This document shows positions 40,763 through 53,350 of a stretch of 64,000 nucleotides of DNA, piece after piece. Position numbers and translations under genes: made by a program. Positions within the stretch are counted from its first letter, which is position 1, and every line of letters begins with the position of its first letter. The stretch is taken from the NCBI GenBank assembly GCA_023091665.1, contig JALJCQ010000009.1, positions 1,984,001-2,048,000 on the forward strand, given 5' to 3'. This stretch comes from Pythium myriotylum (taxonomy: Eukaryota > Oomycota > Peronosporomycetes > Pythiales > Pythiaceae). The notes under the pieces are model-generated. The model made no database searches and was not told where the DNA came from. It saw only the letters and a program-made list of their open reading frames with translations.

Positions 40763-40942
40763 TGTGTGTGTGTGTGTGTGTTGGTTCGTACTCGTGGGTT
40801 GTGGAGGTCGCGAGGGGTGGTGTCGGTGGCCTGGTGTTGATGTATAGGTCGTGTATGTTCATTTTACTCGTGAGTTGGTTGCGCGCGCGGCGTGTATAGT
40901 GCGAGTATGCGATTGTGTGGGCGGTAAGTATCGTTTTGAAGC

Positions 40943-41014
40943 AGCACTTTGGCGCAGAGGAAGCGTGTTGGGCTCATAACCCAAAGGTCGTTGGATCGAG
41001 ACCAACAAGTGCTA
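40943..41014 (+). tRNA. Initiator tRNA-Met (CAT), array copy 42
   Basis: Same sequence as copy 1. The following spacer has the GACGTC (41,524) plus TATG haplotype seen after copies 25 and 26. Next gene 922 bp on. Confidence 0.95.
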
Positions 41015-41620
41015 TTCTTTTGCAAAACACACCGCGTCCGTCAATGGCGGGATGCACGGACACACGGACACCAACACTCGTCCATTCTCTTTGCTGTTGC
41101 TATCGACAGCGCTGGGGCGATGTCGTCTCACGTGGACCTCGCGGCACGCACTCGTCGCGGTGGACGTCGTCGTTTGTCTCGGATACGACTGTCGCAGCGG
41201 CAGTGGCAACGACTCTGGCGACATTTTGCTCTCTCTCTCTCTCTCTCTCTCTGCGTGTGTGAGTTGGTGTGTTGGTGTGTGTGTGTCCCCTCATGTCGGT
41301 GAGCTCCCCCGTCGTAAACTTGCCTGTTGGTGTAGGGGAGGAAGAAGTGCAGGTGGCGTGGGAAGACGCGTCGCAGTGGGGGTTGACATCGTGGGAGGAG
41401 AGGGAGGGAAAGAGAGAGGGAAGGGGCGAGTGCGCCAAGGAGGACGGCTGCCCTTGTCGGTGCCTTCTCGCCGTACGCATCACCGTGCCCTCGCCTAACC
41501 TCGTGGGTTCGATGTGGAGTGACGTCGTCCCTGGACGACCGGCCCCGCCCACACGGCTGGCTGGGTCGGTTGCGAAACTCTTCGTTCCTGGCTGCGCTGG
41601 TATGCGGGTGCTGTTCCCGC

Positions 41621-41684
<64 letters not shown>

Positions 41685-41864
41685 TGTGTGTGTGTGTGTG
41701 TGTTGGTTCGTACTCGTGGGTTGTGGAGGTCGCGAGGGGTGGTGTCGGTGGCCTGGTGTTGATGTATAGGTCGTGTATGTTCATTTTACTCGTGAGTTGG
41801 TTGCGCGCGCGGCGTGTATAGTGCGAGTATGCGATTGTGTGGGCGGTAAGTATCGTTTTGAAGC

Positions 41865-41936
41865 AGCACTTTGGCGCAGAGGAAGCGTGTTGGGCTCATA
41901 ACCCAAAGGTCGTTGGATCGAGACCAACAAGTGCTA
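41865..41936 (+). tRNA. Initiator tRNA-Met (CAT), array copy 43
   Basis: Same sequence as copy 1. Next gene 916 bp on. Confidence 0.95.
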
Positions 41937-42149
41937 TTCTTTTGCAAAACACACCGCGTCCGTCAATGGCGGGATGCACGGACACACGGACACCAACACT
42001 CGTCCATTCTCTTTGCTGTTGCTATCGACAGCGCTGGGGCGATGTCGTCTCACGTGGACCTCGCGGCACGCACTCGTCGCGGTGGACGTCGTCGTTTGTC
42101 TCGGATACGACTGTCGCAGCGGCAGTGGCAACGACTCTGGCGACATTTT

Positions 42150-42198
<49 letters not shown>

Positions 42199-42564
42199 GT
42201 GTGTGAGTTGGTGTGTTGGTGTGTGTGTGTCCCCTCATGTCGGTGAGCTCCCCCGTCGTAAACTTGCCTGTTGGTGTAGGGGAGGAAGAAGTGCAGGTGG
42301 CGTGGGAAGACGCGTCGCAGTGGGGGTTGACATCGTGGGAGGAGAGGGAGGGAAAGAGAGAGGGAAGGGGCGAGTGCGCCAAGGAGGACGGCTGCCCTTG
42401 TCGGTGCCTTCTCGCCGTACGCATCACCGTGCCCTCGCCTAACCTCGTGGGTTCGATGTGGAGTGACATCGTCCCTGGACGACCGGCCCCGCCCACACGG
42501 CTGGCTGGGTCGGTTGCGAAACTCTTCGTTCCTGGCTGCGCTGGTATGCGGGTGCTGTTCCCGC

Positions 42565-42620
<56 letters not shown>

Positions 42621-42780
42621 GGTTCGTACTCGTGGGTTGTGGAGGTCGCGAGGGGTGGTGTCGGTGGCCTGGTGTTGATGTATAGGTCGTGTATGTTCAT
42701 TTTACTCGTGAGTTGGTTGCGCGCGCGGCGTGTATAGTGCGAGTATGCGATTGTGTGGGCGGTAAGTATCGTTTTGAAGC

Positions 42781-42852
42781 AGCACTTTGGCGCAGAGAAA
42801 GCGTGTTGGGCTCATAACCCAAAGGTCGTTGGATCGAGACCAACAAGTGCTA
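42781..42852 (+). tRNA. Initiator tRNA-Met with G19A D-loop variant, array copy 44
   Basis: The only substitution seen in any copy is at 42,798: the D-loop reads AGAGAAA instead of AGAGGAA, so G19 becomes A. G19 normally pairs with C56 of the T-loop at the elbow, so folding may be weakened. The same base lies in the A-box. Next gene 890 bp on. Confidence 0.92.
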
Positions 42853-43460
42853 TTCTTTTGCAAAACACACCGCGTCCGTCAATGGCGGGATGCACGGACA
42901 CACGGACACCAACACTCGTCCATTCTCTTTGCTGTTGCTATCGACAGCGCTGGGGCGATGTCGTCTCACGTGGACCTCGCGGCACGCACTCGTCGCGGTG
43001 GACGTCGTCGTTTGTCTCGGATACGACTGTCGCAGCGGCAGTGGCAACGACTCTGGCGACATTTTGCTCTCTCTCTCTCTCTCTCTCTCTCTGCGTGTGT
43101 GAGTTGGTGTGTTGGTGTGTGTGTGTCCCCTCATGTCGGTGAGCTCCCCCGTCGTAAACTTGCCTGTTGGTGTAGGGGAGGAAGAAGTGCAGGTGGCGTG
43201 GGAAGACGCGTCGCAGTGGGGGTTGACATCGTGGGAGGAGAGGGAGGGAAAGAGAGAGGGAAGGGGCGAGTGCGCCAAGGAGGACGGCTGCCCTTGTCGG
43301 TGCCTTCTCGCCGTACGCATCACCGTGCCCTCGCCTAACCTCGTGGGTTCGATGTGGAGTGATATCGTCCCTGGACGACCGGCCCCGCCCACACGGCTGG
43401 CTGGGTCGGTTGCGAAACTCTTCGTTCCTGGCTGCGCTGGTATGCGGGTGCTGTTCCCGC

Positions 43461-43510
<50 letters not shown>

Positions 43511-43670
43511 GGTTCGTACTCGTGGGTTGTGGAGGTCGCGAGGGGTGGTGTCGGTGGCCTGGTGTTGATGTATAGGTCGTGTATGTTCATTTTACTCGTG
43601 AGTTGGTTGCGCGCGCGGCGTGTATAGTGCGAGTATGCGATTGTGTGGGCGGTAAGTATCGTTTTGAAGC

Positions 43671-43742
43671 AGCACTTTGGCGCAGAGGAAGCGTGTTGGG
43701 CTCATAACCCAAAGGTCGTTGGATCGAGACCAACAAGTGCTA
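43671..43742 (+). tRNA. Initiator tRNA-Met (CAT), array copy 45
   Basis: Same sequence as copy 1. The upstream spacer has the GATATC allele (43,363). Next gene 926 bp on. Confidence 0.95.
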
Positions 43743-43955
43743 TTCTTTTGCAAAACACACCGCGTCCGTCAATGGCGGGATGCACGGACACACGGACACC
43801 AACACTCGTCCATTCTCTTTGCTGTTGCTATCGACAGCGCTGGGGCGATGTCGTCTCACGTGGACCTCGCGGCACGCACTCGTCGCGGTGGACGTCGTCG
43901 TTTGTCTCGGATACGACTGTCGCAGCGGCAGTGGCAACGACTCTGGCGACATTTT

Positions 43956-44028
<73 letters not shown>

Positions 44029-44394
44029 GTGTGTGAGTTGGTGTGTTGGTGTGTGTGTGTCCCCTCATGTCGGTGAGCTCCCCCGTCGTAAACTTGCCTG
44101 TTGGTGTAGGGGAGGAAGAAGTGCAGGTGGCGTGGGAAGACGCGTCGCAGTGGGGGTTGACATCGTGGGAGGAGAGGGAGGGAAAGAGAGAGGGAAGGGG
44201 CGAGTGCGCCAAGGAGGACGGCTGCCCTTGTCGGTGCCTTCTCGCCGTACGCATCACCGTGCCCTCGCCTAACCTCGTGGGTTCGATGTGGAGTGATATC
44301 GTCCCTGGACGACCGGCCCCGCCCACACGGCTGGCTGGGTCGGTTGCGAAACTCTTCGTTCCTGGCTGCGCTGGTATGCGGGTGCTGTTCCCGC

Positions 44395-44436
<42 letters not shown>

Positions 44437-44596
44437 GGTTCGTACTCGTGGGTTGTGGAGGTCGCGAGGGGTGGTGTCGGTGGCCTGGTGTTGATGTATA
44501 GGTCGTGTATGTTCATTTTACTCGTGAGTTGGTTGCGCGCGCGGCGTGTATAGTGCGAGTATGCGATTGTGTGGGCGGTAAGTATCGTTTTGAAGC

Positions 44597-44668
44597 AGCA
44601 CTTTGGCGCAGAGGAAGCGTGTTGGGCTCATAACCCAAAGGTCGTTGGATCGAGACCAACAAGTGCTA
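44597..44668 (+). tRNA. Initiator tRNA-Met (CAT), array copy 46
   Basis: Same sequence as copy 1. GATATC allele upstream (44,297). Next gene 904 bp on. Confidence 0.95.
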
Positions 44669-44881
44669 TTCTTTTGCAAAACACACCGCGTCCGTCAATG
44701 GCGGGATGCACGGACACACGGACACCAACACTCGTCCATTCTCTTTGCTGTTGCTATCGACAGCGCTGGGGCGATGTCGTCTCACGTGGACCTCGCGGCA
44801 CGCACTCGTCGCGGTGGACGTCGTCGTTTGTCTCGGATACGACTGTCGCAGCGGCAGTGGCAACGACTCTGGCGACATTTT

Positions 44882-44922
<41 letters not shown>

Positions 44923-45288
44923 GTGTGTGAGTTGGTGTGTTGGTGTGTGTGTGTCCCCTCATGTCGGTGAGCTCCCCCGTCGTAAACTTGCCTGTTGGTG
45001 TAGGGGAGGAAGAAGTGCAGGTGGCGTGGGAAGACGCGTCGCAGTGGGGGTTGACATCGTGGGAGGAGAGGGAGGGAAAGAGAGAGGGAAGGGGCGAGTG
45101 CGCCAAGGAGGACGGCTGCCCTTGTCGGTGCCTTCTCGCCGTACGCATCACCGTGCCCTCGCCTAACCTCGTGGGTTCGATGTGGAGTGATATCGTCCCT
45201 GGACGACCGGCCCCGCCCACACGGCTGGCTGGGTCGGTTGCGAAACTCTTCGTTCCTGGCTGCGCTGGTATGCGGGTGCTGTTCCCGC

Positions 45289-45340
<52 letters not shown>

Positions 45341-45500
45341 GGTTCGTACTCGTGGGTTGTGGAGGTCGCGAGGGGTGGTGTCGGTGGCCTGGTGTTGATG
45401 TATAGGTCGTGTATGTTCATTTTACTCGTGAGTTGGTTGCGCGCGCGGCGTGTATAGTGCGAGTATGCGATTGTGTGGGCGGTAAGTATCGTTTTGAAGC

Positions 45501-45572
45501 AGCACTTTGGCGCAGAGGAAGCGTGTTGGGCTCATAACCCAAAGGTCGTTGGATCGAGACCAACAAGTGCTA
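45501..45572 (+). tRNA. Initiator tRNA-Met (CAT), array copy 47
   Basis: Same sequence as copy 1. GATATC allele upstream (45,191). Next gene 886 bp on. Confidence 0.95.
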
Positions 45573-46180
45573 TTCTTTTGCAAAACACACCGCGTCCGTC
45601 AATGGCGGGATGCACGGACACACGGACACCAACACTCGTCCATTCTCTTTGCTGTTGCTATCGACAGCGCTGGGGCGATGTCGTCTCACGTGGACCTCGC
45701 GGCACGCACTCGTCGCGGTGGACGTCGTCGTTTGTCTCGGATACGACTGTCGCAGCGGCAGTGGCAACGACTCTGGCGACATTTTGCTCTCTCTCTCTCT
45801 CTCTCTCTCTCTGCGTGTGTGAGTTGGTGTGTTGGTGTGTGTGTGTCCCCTCATGTCGGTGAGCTCCCCCGTCGTAAACTTGCCTGTTGGTGTAGGGGAG
45901 GAAGAAGTGCAGGTGGCGTGGGAAGACGCGTCGCAGTGGGGGTTGACATCGTGGGAGGAGAGGGAGGGAAAGAGAGAGGGAAGGGGCGAGTGCGCCAAGG
46001 AGGACGGCTGCCCTTGTCGGTGCCTTCTCGCCGTACGCATCACCGTGCCCTCGCCTAACCTCGTGGGTTCGATGTGGAGTGACATCGTCCCTGGACGACC
46101 GGCCCCGCCCACACGGCTGGCTGGGTCGGTTGCGAAACTCTTCGTTCCTGGCTGCGCTGGTATGCGGGTGCTGTTCCCGC

Positions 46181-46226
<46 letters not shown>

Positions 46227-46386
46227 GGTTCGTACTCGTGGGTTGTGGAGGTCGCGAGGGGTGGTGTCGGTGGCCTGGTGTTGATGTATAGGTCGTGTAT
46301 GTTCATTTTACTCGTGAGTTGGTTGCGCGCGCGGCGTGTATAGTGCGAGTATGCGATTGTGTGGGCGGTAAGTATCGTTTTGAAGC

Positions 46387-46458
46387 AGCACTTTGGCGCA
46401 GAGGAAGCGTGTTGGGCTCATAACCCAAAGGTCGTTGGATCGAGACCAACAAGTGCTA
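46387..46458 (+). tRNA. Initiator tRNA-Met (CAT), array copy 48
   Basis: Same sequence as copy 1. It heads the longest plain unit (996 bp), which contains (TG)65 at 47,091-47,220. Confidence 0.95.
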
Positions 46459-46671
46459 TTCTTTTGCAAAACACACCGCGTCCGTCAATGGCGGGATGCA
46501 CGGACACACGGACACCAACACTCGTCCATTCTCTTTGCTGTTGCTATCGACAGCGCTGGGGCGATGTCGTCTCACGTGGACCTCGCGGCACGCACTCGTC
46601 GCGGTGGACGTCGTCGTTTGTCTCGGATACGACTGTCGCAGCGGCAGTGGCAACGACTCTGGCGACATTTT

Positions 46672-46720
<49 letters not shown>

Positions 46721-47086
46721 GTGTGTGAGTTGGTGTGTTGGTGTGTGTGTGTCCCCTCATGTCGGTGAGCTCCCCCGTCGTAAACTTGCCTGTTGGTGTA
46801 GGGGAGGAAGAAGTGCAGGTGGCGTGGGAAGACGCGTCGCAGTGGGGGTTGACATCGTGGGAGGAGAGGGAGGGAAAGAGAGAGGGAAGGGGCGAGTGCG
46901 CCAAGGAGGACGGCTGCCCTTGTCGGTGCCTTCTCGCCGTACGCATCACCGTGCCCTCGCCTAACCTCGTGGGTTCGATGTGGAGTGACATCGTCCCTGG
47001 ACGACCGGCCCCGCCCACACGGCTGGCTGGGTCGGTTGCGAAACTCTTCGTTCCTGGCTGCGCTGGTATGCGGGTGCTGTTCCCGC

Positions 47087-47222
<136 letters not shown>

Positions 47223-47382
47223 GGTTCGTACTCGTGGGTTGTGGAGGTCGCGAGGGGTGGTGTCGGTGGCCTGGTGTTGATGTATAGGTCGTGTATGTTC
47301 ATTTTACTCGTGAGTTGGTTGCGCGCGCGGCGTGTATAGTGCGAGTATGCGATTGTGTGGGCGGTAAGTATCGTTTTGAAGC

Positions 47383-47454
47383 AGCACTTTGGCGCAGAGG
47401 AAGCGTGTTGGGCTCATAACCCAAAGGTCGTTGGATCGAGACCAACAAGTGCTA
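47383..47454 (+). tRNA. Initiator tRNA-Met (CAT), array copy 49
   Basis: Same sequence as copy 1. Next gene 912 bp on. Confidence 0.95.
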
Positions 47455-47667
47455 TTCTTTTGCAAAACACACCGCGTCCGTCAATGGCGGGATGCACGGA
47501 CACACGGACACCAACACTCGTCCATTCTCTTTGCTGTTGCTATCGACAGCGCTGGGGCGATGTCGTCTCACGTGGACCTCGCGGCACGCACTCGTCGCGG
47601 TGGACGTCGTCGTTTGTCTCGGATACGACTGTCGCAGCGGCAGTGGCAACGACTCTGGCGACATTTT

Positions 47668-47722
<55 letters not shown>

Positions 47723-48088
47723 GTGTGTGAGTTGGTGTGTTGGTGTGTGTGTGTCCCCTCATGTCGGTGAGCTCCCCCGTCGTAAACTTGCCTGTTGGTG
47801 TAGGGGAGGAAGAAGTGCAGGTGGCGTGGGAAGACGCGTCGCAGTGGGGGTTGACATCGTGGGAGGAGAGGGAGGGAAAGAGAGAGGGAAGGGGCGAGTG
47901 CGCCAAGGAGGACGGCTGCCCTTGTCGGTGCCTTCTCGCCGTACGCATCACCGTGCCCTCGCCTAACCTCGTGGGTTCGATGTGGAGTGACATCGTCCCT
48001 GGACGACCGGCCCCGCCCACACGGCTGGCTGGGTCGGTTGCGAAACTCTTCGTTCCTGGCTGCGCTGGTATGCGGGTGCTGTTCCCGC

Positions 48089-48134
<46 letters not shown>

Positions 48135-48294
48135 GGTTCGTACTCGTGGGTTGTGGAGGTCGCGAGGGGTGGTGTCGGTGGCCTGGTGTTGATGTATAGG
48201 TCGTGTATGTTCATTTTACTCGTGAGTTGGTTGCGCGCGCGGCGTGTATAGTGCGAGTATGCGATTGTGTGGGCGGTAAGTATCGTTTTGAAGC

Positions 48295-48366
48295 AGCACT
48301 TTGGCGCAGAGGAAGCGTGTTGGGCTCATAACCCAAAGGTCGTTGGATCGAGACCAACAAGTGCTA
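48295..48366 (+). tRNA. Initiator tRNA-Met (CAT), array copy 50
   Basis: Same sequence as copy 1. Next gene 916 bp on. Confidence 0.95.
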
Positions 48367-48579
48367 TTCTTTTGCAAAACACACCGCGTCCGTCAATGGC
48401 GGGATGCACGGACACACGGACACCAACACTCGTCCATTCTCTTTGCTGTTGCTATCGACAGCGCTGGGGCGATGTCGTCTCACGTGGACCTCGCGGCACG
48501 CACTCGTCGCGGTGGACGTCGTCGTTTGTCTCGGATACGACTGTCGCAGCGGCAGTGGCAACGACTCTGGCGACATTTT

Positions 48580-48632
<53 letters not shown>

Positions 48633-48998
48633 GTGTGTGAGTTGGTGTGTTGGTGTGTGTGTGTCCCCTCATGTCGGTGAGCTCCCCCGTCGTAAACTTG
48701 CCTGTTGGTGTAGGGGAGGAAGAAGTGCAGGTGGCGTGGGAAGACGCGTCGCAGTGGGGGTTGACATCGTGGGAGGAGAGGGAGGGAAAGAGAGAGGGAA
48801 GGGGCGAGTGCGCCAAGGAGGACGGCTGCCCTTGTCGGTGCCTTCTCGCCGTACGCATCACCGTGCCCTCGCCTAACCTCGTGGGTTCGATGTGGAGTGA
48901 CATCGTCCCTGGACGACCGGCCCCGCCCACACGGCTGGCTGGGTCGGTTGCGAAACTCTTCGTTCCTGGCTGCGCTGGTATGCGGGTGCTGTTCCCGC

Positions 48999-49050
<52 letters not shown>

Positions 49051-49210
49051 GGTTCGTACTCGTGGGTTGTGGAGGTCGCGAGGGGTGGTGTCGGTGGCCT
49101 GGTGTTGATGTATAGGTCGTGTATGTTCATTTTACTCGTGAGTTGGTTGCGCGCGCGGCGTGTATAGTGCGAGTATGCGATTGTGTGGGCGGTAAGTATC
49201 GTTTTGAAGC

Positions 49211-49282
49211 AGCACTTTGGCGCAGAGGAAGCGTGTTGGGCTCATAACCCAAAGGTCGTTGGATCGAGACCAACAAGTGCTA
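49211..49282 (+). tRNA. Initiator tRNA-Met (CAT), array copy 51
   Basis: Same sequence as copy 1. The following (TG) tract has 63 repeats (49,917-50,042). Next gene 994 bp on. Confidence 0.95.
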
Positions 49283-49495
49283 TTCTTTTGCAAAACACAC
49301 CGCGTCCGTCAATGGCGGGATGCACGGACACACGGACACCAACACTCGTCCATTCTCTTTGCTGTTGCTATCGACAGCGCTGGGGCGATGTCGTCTCACG
49401 TGGACCTCGCGGCACGCACTCGTCGCGGTGGACGTCGTCGTTTGTCTCGGATACGACTGTCGCAGCGGCAGTGGCAACGACTCTGGCGACATTTT

Positions 49496-49546
<51 letters not shown>

Positions 49547-49912
49547 GTGTGTGAGTTGGTGTGTTGGTGTGTGTGTGTCCCCTCATGTCGGTGAGCTCCC
49601 CCGTCGTAAACTTGCCTGTTGGTGTAGGGGAGGAAGAAGTGCAGGTGGCGTGGGAAGACGCGTCGCAGTGGGGGTTGACATCGTGGGAGGAGAGGGAGGG
49701 AAAGAGAGAGGGAAGGGGCGAGTGCGCCAAGGAGGACGGCTGCCCTTGTCGGTGCCTTCTCGCCGTACGCATCACCGTGCCCTCGCCTAACCTCGTGGGT
49801 TCGATGTGGAGTGACATCGTCCCTGGACGACCGGCCCCGCCCACACGGCTGGCTGGGTCGGTTGCGAAACTCTTCGTTCCTGGCTGCGCTGGTATGCGGG
49901 TGCTGTTCCCGC

Positions 49913-50044
<132 letters not shown>

Positions 50045-50204
50045 GGTTCGTACTCGTGGGTTGTGGAGGTCGCGAGGGGTGGTGTCGGTGGCCTGGTGTT
50101 GATGTATAGGTCGTGTATGTTCATTTTACTCGTGAGTTGGTTGCGCGCGCGGCGTGTATAGTGCGAGTATGCGATTGTGTGGGCGGTAAGTATCGTTTTG
50201 AAGC

Positions 50205-50276
50205 AGCACTTTGGCGCAGAGGAAGCGTGTTGGGCTCATAACCCAAAGGTCGTTGGATCGAGACCAACAAGTGCTA
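50205..50276 (+). tRNA. Initiator tRNA-Met (CAT), array copy 52
   Basis: Same sequence as copy 1. The GATATC allele follows at 50,813. Next gene 944 bp on. Confidence 0.95.
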
Positions 50277-50489
50277 TTCTTTTGCAAAACACACCGCGTC
50301 CGTCAATGGCGGGATGCACGGACACACGGACACCAACACTCGTCCATTCTCTTTGCTGTTGCTATCGACAGCGCTGGGGCGATGTCGTCTCACGTGGACC
50401 TCGCGGCACGCACTCGTCGCGGTGGACGTCGTCGTTTGTCTCGGATACGACTGTCGCAGCGGCAGTGGCAACGACTCTGGCGACATTTT

Positions 50490-50544
<55 letters not shown>

Positions 50545-50910
50545 GTGTGTGAGTTGGTGTGTTGGTGTGTGTGTGTCCCCTCATGTCGGTGAGCTCCCCC
50601 GTCGTAAACTTGCCTGTTGGTGTAGGGGAGGAAGAAGTGCAGGTGGCGTGGGAAGACGCGTCGCAGTGGGGGTTGACATCGTGGGAGGAGAGGGAGGGAA
50701 AGAGAGAGGGAAGGGGCGAGTGCGCCAAGGAGGACGGCTGCCCTTGTCGGTGCCTTCTCGCCGTACGCATCACCGTGCCCTCGCCTAACCTCGTGGGTTC
50801 GATGTGGAGTGATATCGTCCCTGGACGACCGGCCCCGCCCACACGGCTGGCTGGGTCGGTTGCGAAACTCTTCGTTCCTGGCTGCGCTGGTATGCGGGTG
50901 CTGTTCCCGC

Positions 50911-50988
<78 letters not shown>

Positions 50989-51148
50989 GGTTCGTACTCG
51001 TGGGTTGTGGAGGTCGCGAGGGGTGGTGTCGGTGGCCTGGTGTTGATGTATAGGTCGTGTATGTTCATTTTACTCGTGAGTTGGTTGCGCGCGCGGCGTG
51101 TATAGTGCGAGTATGCGATTGTGTGGGCGGTAAGTATCGTTTTGAAGC

Positions 51149-51220
51149 AGCACTTTGGCGCAGAGGAAGCGTGTTGGGCTCATAACCCAAAGGTCGTTGG
51201 ATCGAGACCAACAAGTGCTA
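51149..51220 (+). tRNA. Initiator tRNA-Met (CAT), array copy 53 (last)
   Basis: Same sequence as copy 1. Its spacer has two private changes (GGCGAGC at about 51,507 and TTCGACG at 51,721) and stops at 51,890, about 135 bp before the place where a copy 54 would begin. Confidence 0.95.
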
Positions 51221-51828
51221 TTCTTTTGCAAAACACACCGCGTCCGTCAATGGCGGGATGCACGGACACACGGACACCAACACTCGTCCATTCTCTTTGC
51301 TGTTGCTATCGACAGCGCTGGGGCGATGTCGTCTCACGTGGACCTCGCGGCACGCACTCGTCGCGGTGGACGTCGTCGTTTGTCTCGGATACGACTGTCG
51401 CAGCGGCAGTGGCAACGACTCTGGCGACATTTTGCTCTCTCTCTCTCTCTCTCTCTCTCTGCGTGTGTGAGTTGGTGTGTTGGTGTGTGTGTGTCCCCTC
51501 ATGTCGGCGAGCTCCCCCGTCGTAAACTTGCCTGTTGGTGTAGGGGAGGAAGAAGTGCAGGTGGCGTGGGAAGACGCGTCGCAGTGGGGGTTGACATCGT
51601 GGGAGGAGAGGGAGGGAAAGAGAGAGGGAAGGGGCGAGTGCGCCAAGGAGGACGGCTGCCCTTGTCGGTGCCTTCTCGCCGTACGCATCACCGTGCCCTC
51701 GCCTAACCTCGTGGGTTCGACGTGGAGTGACATCGTCCCTGGACGACCGGCCCCGCCCACACGGCTGGCTGGGTCGGTTGCGAAACTCTTCGTTCCTGGC
51801 TGCGCTGGTATGCGGGTGCTGTTCCCGC

Positions 51829-51868
<40 letters not shown>

Positions 51869-51890
51869 GGTTCGTACTCGTGGGTTGTGG

Positions 51891-53350
51891 GCTGCGGGGC
51901 TTGCATGACCGTGTTCAAGCGGAGTTGAACACGCTTGTCCGGGAATACAAGCTTCTCCCCGGGACTCTCGAGCGTTTGGGGATTTCGATTGCTCGGAAGC
52001 GCCGTCGTACCGATGGTTCGGACGAAGGCGACCAACGTAGAACGTAGGATGCGTCCGCATCCTTCGACGAAGCTCAAGCGTATACGCGTGCCCCATGCGG
52101 CGGAGCACGCGGAACGGACCGATGAACTTCCGTAGCAGCTTGTTGCTACCGATGTTGGTAACTGCATGTGTAGGTAGTGTAGTCGTTGATAACAACACTA
52201 AGTCACCTTCATTAAATGAAAGAGTGTTTCCTCTTCCATTCTTGTCTGCGTTCGTCTTCTGTCGATCGACCGCATGGGCGATCGAGTCCTGTACGAAGCG
52301 GACAACCGCTTGGCGCTTCAGCAAGAAGTCCTCTGCTGACTCCGTTTGCTTGGCCGCAGCGCGCACGTCGCGCGCTGCGGAGATGTCCATCTCTTCTTCG
52401 ACGAGAGCGCCATCGCTCTCGCCGCCGTCGAAGTCTTCACCATCGACTTTGAGCGCGTCGTCGGCTTCATCGTCGTCGTCGTCGTCGTTCTCACGAGCGC
52501 GACCGATGACTGGAGCGTCATCGGTGGGAGGAGCGACCATTACGTCGATCTCCGAGGAGCGAGAGCGGTCCGGGAGCTCGCCCGAGCGAGTCCCACCCTC
52601 CTCTGGAGGAGATTCACTCTCCAAAAGGGTTGGAATACGTGGATGGCGGAGGCCATTCACATAGAACGGTGTATGCGTCGTCGACGCATGCACAGAGTTG
52701 TTGATGGTGAATTCGACAGGCAAAAACTCACTCCAACTCGAGAACGAGTGGACGTAGCCTCGAAGAATCTCTTCGATCACGCGGTTCGCGCGCTCTGTCT
52801 GACCATCGGTCTCAGGATGGTCAGAGGTCGACATCTTGATTCGTGTTCCGAGGGTACGGAACACGGCGCGCCAGAACGCCGCGGTGAACCGTGGATCTCG
52901 ATCTGACACGAGCTCTCGTGGCAGTCCATGGTGTCGAAACACCGTGTCGACGAAGACGCGAGCACAGCCTTCGGCTGCGATCGTCTCTGGAACTGCAGCA
53001 AGATGCACCATCTTGCTGAAACGATCCACGAACACGAGGATCCCGTTGTTCTTCTGTTCATCTTCGGGAAACCCGAAGATGAAGTCCATGGAGACGGACT
53101 CCCAGCACTCTATCGGTGCAGGCAGAGACTGTAGCGGCGCACGAAGTGAAGGTCCTGACTTCACTCGCTGGCAAACCTCGCAAGCACGGACGTACTTGCG
53201 CACGAACTTGAATAGGCGAGGCCAATAAAAGTCGCGGCTCAACGTGATATATTTCTTCTCACGTCCACGATGTCCGCTCACTGGAGCATCGTGGTACTCG
53301 TACATGATCCGCAGGCGCAGATCATGATCTCCTGGGAGTGTCGTCTGCAA
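51891..53350 (-). pseudogene. Integrase region of gypsy pol (3'-truncated)
   Basis: This region would catalyse insertion of retroelement cDNA. Counting from the first Met of the open frame, the HHCC zinc finger is H20, H27, C57, C60 and the catalytic triad is D89, D150, E186, which is exactly D,D35E spacing. All catalytic residues are present. After the core comes an unusual acidic, low-complexity insert rich in D and E (plus-strand about 52,380-52,500). A C-terminal domain follows with NEGDLVLLS and the FIGPFRVLRR (GPY/F) motif typical of gypsy integrases. The frame has no stop before the array junction; beyond it the frame reads antisense array repeats (poly Thr-His), which are not part of the protein. 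The N-terminus is out of frame with RNase H. Confidence 0.9.

Noticed and set aside
51218..53350. A 710-codon - strand ORF as one protein
   Set aside because: Only the part to the right of 51,890 is integrase. The remainder is antisense array sequence reached by read-through at the junction.
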